Below, one piece after another: positions 57,501 to 64,000 of a stretch of 64,000 nucleotides of DNA. Both the position numbers and the translations under genes were made by a program. Source of the stretch: Lactarius indigo (Eukaryota; Basidiomycota; Agaricomycetes; Russulales; Russulaceae); assembly GCA_025766275.1 (NCBI GenBank), contig JAFKAC010000003.1:744001-808000 (forward strand), given 5' to 3'. Each line of letters opens with the position of its first letter. Position 1 is the first letter of the stretch. The notes under the pieces are model-generated. The model had not been told where the DNA came from, did no database searches, and worked only from the letters and a program-made list of their open reading frames with translations.

Positions 57501-58871
57501 CGCTACAGAGCTCGCTTGGTGGCTAAGGGATTCACGCAGATCCCTGGCGTAGATTTTGATGAAACCTTCTCTCCTGTCGCACGATTTGAGTCGCTACGTT
57601 TACTTCTGGCGTTGGCCGCGCTGGAGGACTGGCACATCCATCAGATGGATGTCAAGTCTGCTTTTCTCAATGGCGTGCTTGACGAGGAGATATACATGGA
57701 GCAGCCACAAGGTTTCACTGTCACTGGCTCTGAGACGAAGGTGTGTCGCCTGGTTAAGGCGATCTATGGTCTCAAACAGGCCTCCCGCGCATGGAACTTG
57801 CAATTCCATGGAGTGCTCACTGCTCTCGGCTTTAAGCGGACGTTTGCTGATGCTGGCATATATGTGATGCCTCAACGGGAGGGGTATGATCCACTCTTCG
57901 TTATTGTCTACGTTGACGACATCACTATACTGGGTCCCTCGCTGAGTGGTATCAAGCGTTTGAAGTCAGATTTGTCTGAATGCTATGAGATGACAGATCT
58001 CGGGGAGATAGAATCTTATCTTGGTATGCGCATTGTGCGCGACCGCTCCCTTAGACGCATCGAAATAGATCAGTCTGGCTACATCAAGGATGTCCTTGAA
58101 CGCTTTGGCATGTCTGATGCCACACCACACAACACACCCTTGCCCGCTGGTGCTGACGAGCACCTGGTTAAATATACGTCACAGGCAACTGCCTCAGATA
58201 TTTCCCACTATCAGTCTTTGATTGGGAGTCTGCTTTATGTGCAGATTGGCACTAGGCCAGATATCTCCTTCGCTGTGTCACGATTGGCGCAGTACGCAGC
58301 GAATCCTTCACCACAACATCTGCGACTTGCGCAGTATGTCCTATCCTACTTAGTGGGAACTATGGATATGCGTATTGTCTATGATGGCGCCAATGGCAAT
58401 GGCCTTCATGGCTACACTGATTCCAGTCTGGCTGATCAGACTGATGACCGCCACTCCACCTCTGGTTATGTGTTCCTACTAGCTAACGGTGCAATAAGCT
58501 GGTCTTCGCGCAAGCAAAAGACTGTTGCCCAAAACACAACGGAAGCGGAATACATGGCCATGACCGATGCGGCCAACCAGGCTGCGTGGTATCAGAGCTT
58601 CCTCACGGAACTCGGGTACGAGGTCGACGACCCCATCCCACTTCATGGTGACAATAAGGGTGCTATTGACTTAGCCTTGAACCCTGTCACTGGGAGACGG
58701 TCTAAGCACATTGCCATAAGGCATCATGTCATTCGGGAGTACATCGAAAAGGGGACCATCACCCTCATTAGAACTCCTACTGTGGAAATGGTTGCGGACG
58801 GCTTCACAAAGTCACTACCGCGTGTCCTGCTGCAGAAGCACAATGATGACATGGGACTTGTGTGTACTTAG
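54549..58871 (+). CDS. Copia-1 Gag-Pol polyprotein, intact
   Basis: A 1440-aa uninterrupted frame. Gag occupies about residues 50-235 (RLEQFDGTGWNEWSGTIEAI). A CCHC knuckle CHYCNKKGHIKPDC lies near residue 267, and the aspartic protease WMMDSGATHHITPH near 340. The pre-integrase zinc segment (IWHQRMGHIS ... CRGCEMGK, about 465-515) precedes the integrase core (HSDLAGPMQTQS near 533; DRGGEYMS; SNGKAERFNR near 630). The RT has WVFKLKADGRYRARLVAKGF, QMDVKSAFLNG and catalytic YVDD near 1120; RNase H follows (GYTDSSLADQTDDRHSTSGY, then AEYMAMTDAANQA). Integrase before RT is the Ty1/copia order. The length is that of a typical full copia polyprotein. The start is the first ATG after the leader that opens the frame. 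Nothing catalytic is missing, so it is probably functional. Confidence 0.97.
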   Translation: MSGSSSTPAAGAGAPPSPTGGSAGGSLPPPSGSTPSTRISAAYGATFGMPSGIRLEQFDGTGWNEWSGTIEAILTLHEAEDVFTLDTPPSGITTDEWDSVQRRSKAYLRLYLKPDVYSLVADNTAYPTFKDKWAKLKDVYGGASGSTTIFNLWIQITQARLDDSAPMAAQLAKLNELRVALSNAQMGVSDVQYCLILLHALPPSYEVLASTILASGAPSALKHAEIIARIVSEEARRSRPSGSSLNKVAPVKSMGKKGKKDHSGLTCHYCNKKGHIKPDCRKRKKDEADAKEKEKAGNKAANSHVLVPTTASITEVVEPKIDWASESIGVALYAASRVRWMMDSGATHHITPHRSDFKDYTQTKGTVRLGDKSTIDQVGVGSVVFTTSQGISITLSNVLHLPQVKTRFLSTRALAQKGAEIAFDSGSFKISVNQKCVAKGYLEDNLYWLDAASVGLNAHTKSSAATLNIWHQRMGHISSAALKVHGPSATTGMDIDSSTTAHTVCRGCEMGKSTRQPFSASSNKRTTRQFEIVHSDLAGPMQTQSLQGSTYTATFIDDHTKFTVVHFLKSKDQFAKSLQMYLAWGETQSGHKLRALHSDRGGEYMSSVTQDILKQKGIEHHLTMPGSPQSNGKAERFNRTIMDKAMSMLHTAGMSKGFWEHAVCAAVHIYNRSPVRGLKWRTPYELWHSGKVPDVSHLRIFGCKGYMHVPADKRRKLDAKAIEVTLIGFEPESKGYKLWDRSTRSVRVSRDVTFDESSFLSLQGVETHPTPSPPVVPSTTVTAVPHPPALPPMRAPSPAHSSSSEEEDVEKLLDPPQVQPRPTTPPPALPALPTTPKREQTTPTSPPPRPSATRIMRHVPPPSPEMPGGFEDRAQRSQLLREMDNAPRRSARAPVPNPRYFNADNAAWCGRRLGYAELLAAAFVGRDPATYAEAMRSAAADEWTKACQYEMDALAKNGTWELVDLPPNRKAVKSKWVFKLKADGRYRARLVAKGFTQIPGVDFDETFSPVARFESLRLLLALAALEDWHIHQMDVKSAFLNGVLDEEIYMEQPQGFTVTGSETKVCRLVKAIYGLKQASRAWNLQFHGVLTALGFKRTFADAGIYVMPQREGYDPLFVIVYVDDITILGPSLSGIKRLKSDLSECYEMTDLGEIESYLGMRIVRDRSLRRIEIDQSGYIKDVLERFGMSDATPHNTPLPAGADEHLVKYTSQATASDISHYQSLIGSLLYVQIGTRPDISFAVSRLAQYAANPSPQHLRLAQYVLSYLVGTMDMRIVYDGANGNGLHGYTDSSLADQTDDRHSTSGYVFLLANGAISWSSRKQKTVAQNTTEAEYMAMTDAANQAAWYQSFLTELGYEVDDPIPLHGDNKGAIDLALNPVTGRRSKHIAIRHHVIREYIEKGTITLIRTPTVEMVADGFTKSLPRVLLQKHNDDMGLVCT

Positions 58872-58890
58872 ATTGTAGATCACGGGGAGA

Positions 58891-59517
58891 TGTTGATAAG
58901 TGACCCTTGCGCACTTAGCGGCTCATACGGACCGGACTTGCAGCATGGACTGCTTTAGATTAGATATACAGGACTTGTAGATTAGATACTGATTGATCTG
59001 TACAATCTGGACTTACCATTGCATCATCTATGACATCACTGTAGTTCTATGACATCATGCATCCGGACTCTGCGTTGTATAACGCCTTTGTACTTTCCTT
59101 TGTTCCGTACTTAGCTTTATCTTTATTATGATGTCACTATGATATCATTTGCTTCTGGACTCTCCTTATTCTTTCTTTCCTTGTTCTCAGAATGTCCACT
59201 CCTTTGTCCGTTTGTAGAACAATACTTCCTTGTACTGTGTGACTTAGTGTTACATCCCTTGTACAGTGTCACTACCAGAAAGTGTATAAGTAGAGTACCA
59301 TGTACGCTCCTGGTCCACATCAGTTCTCACTGCTTGTGTGCCAGGTAAGCTCCCTTCTCTCCAATGTAACAACATCAGTTCTCACTGCTTGTGTGCCAGA
59401 CTTCACCTCTGCTTCACTCTGCTAGATTCCCTGTTGCTGCTTCCAGCCACCCAGCTTGTCTCACCACAGAACACTTTGTCCCTCTGTGAGTAAGCTATCT
59501 ATGTGTGCTGTTCATCA
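58891..59517 (+). repeat. 3' LTR of copia-1
   Basis: A 627-bp copy of 53145-53771 with two visible differences. It is followed by the GAGGT duplication and the last exon of cargo gene 2. Confidence 0.97.
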
Positions 59518-59799
59518 GAGGTAACCAAGGTCCGGGAGATGGTGTCTCATCTTCGTGCACACCTCATAGAGCGTCAAATAGCCCTTCACGACGGTCTGGA
59601 AGCTGAGAAAGCGTTTACAGATAAGCTGGATGAGTTCATGGCCAGTCTTCCAGAGTAGTCAAGTTCATAGCTGTAGTCTACCTTGTGAATCTACTGTTCC
59701 TCCTCAGGTTTTGGTCACTTCTGTTGGGGTGATTGCAGCATACGATGTGACCATATTCAATCAGATGATATTTACATGCCATATAGAGCGTCTAGAGAT

Positions 59800-60280
59800 C
59801 ATTCACCGATTGGCCACAGCACGCATATTCGGACATGACTCGGAGTCATGTGTCCGAAGGGCGTTTCAGCTGGAGTCATGAAGGCAGACTGCACCTCTCT
59901 GAAATGAAGTGTGTTTTGTTTCATAACCACAACGCAATCTACTATGAAGAATATAGGTGTCTAGAGACCGTTCTCAGATTGACAATGGAATGTATCTTCG
60001 GACATCGTTCGGACGTGTTGGTCCGGTGTGCATTCCGTCCGAAGTCGTGAAAACAGACCGCATCTCTCCAAACTAAATTGTATTGTGTTTCAAAGCCATG
60101 ACACCAGCCTGTTAAAGTAAGTATAACATGTCTGGACACCCTTCTCAGATTGACAATTGAATGGATCTTTGGACATACTTCGGACATATTGGTCCGGTGT
60201 GCGTTCCGTCCGAAGTCGTGAAAACAGACCGCACCTCTCCAAACTAAATTGTATTATGTTTCAGAGCCATGAAACAATAC
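59800..60280. repeat. Three tandem copies of an about 170-bp unit
   Basis: Copies start near 59820, 59985 and 60160. Each has a CAGATTGACAATGGA/GATTGGCCACAGC-like start, ATCTTCGGACAT, TGGTCCGGTGTGCRTTCCGT, GTCGTGAAAACAGACCGC and CTCTCCAAACTAAATTG in the same order. The first copy is most diverged. No coding role is seen. The unit is rich in TCCGA/TCGGA motifs. Confidence 0.8.
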
Positions 60281-60544
60281 ACTGTGAGTATGTCACTGGT
60301 CTTTCTAAGTATATCACTCCAATACACTTTGTGTTGAAACCTATCATGTTACGTGTGTCATGTCAACACACGGATTTCGGAGTCCTCATTTTCTGATCGT
60401 TCAATCCACCTACCCTGTATTAAGGTGATATCTCTGGGTCATCCTCTTGGGGACTTATGAGAGCACTATATATATGCTCAACCATGATCAGTTTGATTTC
60501 CCAAATACATTCGACTTCCATACCCTTCAACAACTTTGTCTACA

Positions 60545-62291
60545 CCCATGTCTGAACACTCTGATTCATCTGCTACTCACTCTGGCCAAGACTCCAGACC
60601 AATGCCTCCCACTAAGGAGGGGTTTGTAATCACACCACAGGATGCAACCATTCTTAGAGGCTATATGGATGACTTTGAGCAGGCTGATACACAGATGAGA
60701 AAGAATATTCTGGAGAAGGCTATGGGGGAACTGTATCGGAGGCAGCCTGCCAACTCTGTGTTTGATAAGAAAGATGCTAGACAGGTATTGATATTCCATG
60801 CATGCTTATAAGTCTACTGATAGATATGCTTTACAGAAAATCAGAAAGTGGTTCTACAACCACTACTCCCCTCCTCATCGTCAGGTTATCAAGTTCACTC
60901 GGAGGTGGTCTGCAAGGAATGTCTTCTACCATGAGGATAAGGCACACATCACTGTGCTTGCGGAGGAAATGTCCGGAGCTGTGCCTGGAACACAGGAATT
61001 CTTAGGTGCACTCCAGGAGGCAACCACTGAGTTATGGAAGAAGTTACCAATTGAGGAGCAGGAGCGCTTTGCGGAGACTGCTAAAGAATGGTCGGACAAT
61101 GGCCCTCCGAAGGGCATTCAGGCCAAGTAAGTGAAGTCTCACCACTCCATGCATCACACTGACTCACCTTCCAGAATGGCTTCGGCTGCTATCCGTGGCC
61201 GGATAGTGAGAGACTTTCAAACCCAACTTTACAGAACATGTGGAGCTTGGTCTATAGTTCTCCTTGCATACCAGAAGGAGGATGGAACTCTGCAGGTTTC
61301 AATGTATGTTGTTTATGTTACATTGCTGGCCGGACACTAACTGTTCTATTCACAGGGATGAGTGGAATGCTGGTGTAGATGAAGGACTTGATTTCGGAGA
61401 CTTCTGTCCTAACTGGAGGACCTCTGTGCTCTGGGATAAATGGAAGAAATATGGCAGGCAGTGCTTTGGGCCAGGTTTGGAATGCATTCATCAACATATA
61501 TGATTATCTCATAAGTGATACAGACGATGATCAGGGTGCTGAGAAGAACCATGCAAGGACACTCAAGGCCCCTGTCCAAATCACCACTGATGTGACAGGG
61601 GAACCAGAAATTCCATCCATTGTCAAGGGTGGTGGACATCAAGCCAAGGTGGTTCAAACAGCGCTTAGGGACTATTGTACTGCCCATATTAGTGAGTGGT
61701 CTCCACAATATACATTGTATTCAGTCACCTATGTGGATATGTGCATTAGGGTTCATCTCTGGCAAGCGTAATCTGACCATCCCTTGGGCAAAGCTATCCA
61801 CAGCTCCTACTGCCTGGATAGAGGAAGAGTGTTATCCACCTGGATTTCAATGGGCAGACCCATCAAAAATACGATTGGATGATGTCCATGACCTTTTGAT
61901 CTACTGGAGGCAGCGGAAGGAAGATGGACTGACTCCCCTCATCTGGAACCCATCATGTGAGCTGCTTGCTGAAGCGGAGAAGACCTCCGAACATCTACCA
62001 ACTCGGAGACGGTGCCAGACTCCTTCCACCTCTAATCCAGATGAAGAAGAAGAGGACTTTGCTAGAGACTTGAACAAGATCTCTGATCATCCTAGTCCGG
62101 AGTCATCACCGCTACAAATACTGCCTTCTCTGCATGCAGTGCAGAAGGGTCCTTCCAAATCCAATACTGAACATCCAGCCAGAGTAGGAGTAGAGTCTAC
62201 TGAATGTCCAGAGCCTCCATCTGTCCCACAACACTCCTGTGGGTTTGGCCATTGCTTCCATGTGCAGACTTCCACTCATCTGCTTATATAG
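60545..62291 (+). CDS. Transposon cargo gene 3 with HMG-box-like segment
   Basis: Start MSEHSDSSATHSGQDSRPMP. Exon 1 ends KDARQ before GTATTG. Exon 2 begins KIRKWFYNHYSPPHRQ and contains FTRRWSARNVFYHEDKAHIT then ELWKKLPIEEQERFAETA, which resembles an HMG box (basic start, W, 'LPxEEQxRF', A). Introns follow at about 61129, 61303-61355 and 61477-61525. Later exons read SAAIRGRIVRDFQTQLYRTC, WNAGVDEGLDFGDFCPNW, VVQTALRDYCTAHI, GFISGKRNLTIPWAKLSTAP and an acidic Pro-rich tail. The exon chain is my reading of splice sites and could be off in places. The frame reaches a TAG at 62289-62291 inside the target duplication of a solo LTR, so the true 3' end may lie in 62777-63090. The biochemical role is unknown; DNA binding is inferred. 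Confidence 0.6.
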
Positions 62292-62431
62292 TGTAACGTC
62301 GTCACGACGTTAGCTCGACTTGAGCTCGATGGAGGCGATAACAACTTAGCGAATGCCTTGAAAACACGGAGGTCCAAGCATAGGCGATAGTGAACACTCG
62401 AAGGTGCGCTGCTCTCACAAGAGAAGCCGAT

Positions 62432-62462
<31 letters not shown>

Positions 62463-62776
62463 AGGGAACACAAGTGACGATTCAAGAAGACCAAGATGGC
62501 GTATCTTGGTCTTCACAAGACAGTTTAAATACACAAGCCAGCAGGCTTAGAAGCGCTGCTATGAGTCACAGTAAGTAGCGTCCAACGTATCGCGTAAGTA
62601 TCTCAAACCCTAGTACTACTAGTACTAGTATCGGTGGCGTTCGTCCTCAGTCAGCTATCAGTACAGTATCTCCTATCGTGCTACCGTATCACCGCGTTAC
62701 CGTAAGTCCGCAACTAATATACCTTACAGCCGTAGTTGCAACCGGTACAGTAAGGGTCGAAAACCAAAACGTGACA
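62292..62776 (-). repeat. Solo LTR of the F family, TSD TATAG
   Basis: A 485-bp LTR with ends TGTAACGTCGTCACGACG and CCAAAACGTGACA, flanked by TATAG at 62287-62291 and 62777-62781. It is clearly related to F's LTRs but diverged, with a GAGA-rich stretch at 62434-62461. It is inserted near the 3' end of cargo gene 3. Confidence 0.95.
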
Positions 62777-63349
62777 TATAGCATACCTCCATGGTGCACA
62801 TGGCAGTAATGCTCCACCCTCTGAGACGGCACCCACTGAATTGACACAAGACCCAGGTAAGTACTGTCACAAATGCTTTTGATAGTTAGCCATTCTATTC
62901 ACACTGGAAGTAATCTAGCCAGAGGACTGTCAACCCATTAAGATACACCAGGCCAGAGGATGGCACTCCTCCAAGTTCACCATGGGAGCACTTTAGCCTC
63001 TACATCTGGACATATGTCAGAGGACCAACCACCTCATTCTCACAGTCTGGGCAAGTGGCAGATCAAGAAGTCAGATAAAGCCAAGTAAGACTATCTTTCT
63101 ACATCTCACACAGCATTCTGACAGTTGTGAAGGAATATGGACACTGGCAGGGGTTCACAGAGGATTGGTCTGGGCTACCTTGAGAGACAGAATTAAACTG
63201 TACACTCTATAGCTACATATATTGGCTATCTATATCTGAACTGTGGACTGGCTACATAATATCATTTCTAATTTTCTGTCAGACTGTGATTCATATCACT
63301 CTTCCAAGTTGTCCTGCTGATAGATATGGTTGGAGCACACTACTCACAC
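62777..63349. other. Possible 3' exons of cargo gene 3, then non-coding
   Basis: After the LTR a Pro/Thr-rich frame (SETAPTELTQDPG) reaches GTAAGT at about 62857. A second possible exon follows CTAGCCAG near 62922 (PEDGTPPSSPWEHFS). From 63090 to 63349 nothing was recognised. Confidence 0.35.
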
Positions 63350-63752
63350 ATCCGAGATTAAGTCTCGGATGGTGATCAATGGAACACGTCCGTGATTCTA
63401 CCTCGGACAGTAATTAATAGAATACGTCCGAGATTCTACTTCGGACAGTGATCAATGAAACACGTCCGAGATTCTACCTCGGACAGTAATAAATGGAACA
63501 CATCCGAGATTCTACTTCAGACAGTGATCAATGGAACACGTCCGAGATTCTACTTCAGACATTGATCAATGGAACACGTCCGAGATCGTACCTCGGACAG
63601 TGATAAATGGAACACGTCTGAGATTCTACCTCGGACGGTGATCAATGGATTATGTCCGAGATCGTACCTCGGACAGTGATCAATGGAATACGTCCGAGAT
63701 CGTACCTCGGACAGTGATCAATGGAATGTGTCCGAGATTCTACCTCAGACCA
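63350..63752. repeat. Right subterminal array, about 10-11 units of 38 bp
   Basis: The typical unit is CGTCCGAGATTCTACCTCGG then ACAGTGATCAATGGAACA, the same period and the same inverted GTCCGAG/CTCGGAC core (7-bp arms, 7-bp spacer) as the left array, with a different spacer between units. Confidence 0.92.
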
Positions 63753-63887
63753 TGTTTGATAACATCTCTGTGTTTACCTCTCAGATGTCAAGCACACATT
63801 CTATTTGGTACAGTGTCCGATCATATCTCTCAGATGCGGAAGCCATAAAAAGTCACCATTGCATGATTACTACGGAGCTGTTTGTAA

Positions 63888-64000
63888 ATCTCGTCCATCC
63901 GAACCGATGTCGGCTGGCCCATGAATCTTGGAAGGAATCTTGGGCGTCAGCCGACGTCGGCTAGCCCATGACATATCTAAGACTCTCACCGTCGGTTGGC
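63888..64000 (-). repeat. Right terminal inverted repeat of the KDZ transposon (cut by window edge)
   Basis: The reverse complement starts GCCAACCGACGGTGAGAGTC and follows 40765-40877. By comparison with the left end, a few more bases (complement of ATGG) are expected beyond 64000. Confidence 0.88.

Larger units (their letters stand above)
53145..59517 (+). mobile_element. Full-length Ty1/copia element (copia-1), TSD GAGGT
   Basis: A 6373-bp element with two 627-bp LTRs (53145-53771 and 58891-59517), a 5-bp duplication GAGGT (53140-53144 and 59518-59522), a primer-binding site, one intact polyprotein frame and a short purine tract (GGGGAGA, 58884-58890). I see only two differences between the LTRs, both CpG-type transitions (near 53278 and 53492, matched at 59024 and 59238). 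It is the youngest insertion in the window and potentially active. Confidence 0.98.
52416..59658 (+). pseudogene. Transposon cargo gene 2, interrupted by a full-length copia
   Basis: Proposed exons are 52416-52467, 52511-52815, 52866-53006, 53074-53144 and, beyond the copia, 59523-59658, with GT-AG introns of 43-67 bp. The start MSFPDETSESESSVSPY is acidic. Then come a basic stretch (RHWAYVGKMPPHARKLTAKS), a long Pro/Ala/Thr-rich region, an acidic segment (DLTDAMVVDDDHPPP), and after the insertion a helical C-terminus (EMVSHLRAHLIERQIALHDG ... FTDKLDEFMASLPE) likely to form a coiled coil. The frame rejoins exactly at the duplicated GAGGT (SMVEV then TKVREM). No family was recognised. The copia LTR introduces a stop shortly after the junction, so the last coiled coil is lost. 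It is divergent from cargo gene 1. Confidence 0.65.
40761..64000. mobile_element. Giant KDZ-superfamily DNA transposon, right tip at or past window edge
   Basis: The sequence at 40765-40877 is an inverted repeat of 63888-64000 (both start GCCAACCGACGGTGAGAGTC read inwards), about 23.2 kb apart. Just inside each end is an array of 38-bp units sharing an inverted GTCCGAG/CTCGGAC core. Between them lie a KDZ transposase gene, at least four other intron-bearing genes, three more arrays with the same core and three later retroelement insertions (about 7.5 kb in total). The net element is therefore near 15.8 kb. The left tip interrupts the RT frame of gypsy D. The exact tip (40761 is a guess within a few bases) and the target duplication need sequence to the right. 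Confidence 0.85.

Noticed and set aside
1..64000. tRNA, rRNA or an envelope-like gene in any gypsy element
   Set aside because: None could be recognised; each gypsy element passes from the end of pol directly into its LTR.

Overview
The window looks like repeat-rich chromosomal DNA of a filamentous basidiomycete, probably an agaricomycete. The evidence is short (about 40-70 bp) GT-AG introns, chromodomain-bearing Ty3/gypsy elements with the RT signature 'RWGYNN', copia elements with agaricomycete-type Gag, a BED-hAT transposase and a KDZ-superfamily transposase. The species cannot be named from the sequence. No tRNA, rRNA or intact ordinary host gene was recognised; the only host-like coding sequence outside transposons is a fragment of mitochondrial elongation factor Ts.

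Layout. 0-2 kb: a copia LTR fragment inserted in an older copia element (LTR end, primer site, Gag). 2.0-6.1 kb: decayed minus-strand gypsy A. 6.1-13.75 kb: plus-strand gypsy B, carrying twelve in-frame TGA codons and a solo copia LTR. 13.75-17.6 kb: a minus-strand hAT transposase cut off by B, then the EF-Ts fragment. 17.6-21.56 kb: plus-strand gypsy C broken by three solo LTRs. 21.56-40.75 kb: minus-strand gypsy D, inserted in C; D is split by gypsy E (23582-39430), whose 5' LTR is split by gypsy F (31005-38899). 40.76-64 kb: a very large KDZ DNA transposon inserted in D; its right terminus runs to, and probably slightly past, the window edge.

The nest is resolved at base level by target-site duplications (GTTAG for E, AGTAT for F, ACAAC and GGAAG for solo LTRs in C, GAGGT for the full copia, GATGA, TAGGA and TATAG for other solo LTRs) and by reading frames that rejoin across the insertions.

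The KDZ element is the most interesting feature. It has terminal inverted repeats of at least 112 bp. Just inside each end is an array of 38-bp units that share an inverted GTCCGAG/CTCGGAC core. It encodes an apparently intact intron-containing KDZ transposase with a CxC2-type cysteine cluster, and several further intron-containing genes: a small acidic protein, a divergently transcribed pair (one with a zinc-cluster-like Cys motif), and a gene with an HMG-box-like segment. Two of these genes are broken by copia sequences, one of them a young full-length copia whose two LTRs differ at only two positions that I can see. Nearly all premature stops in the gypsy elements are TGA at positions where relatives encode Arg, which suggests CpG (CGA to TGA) decay.
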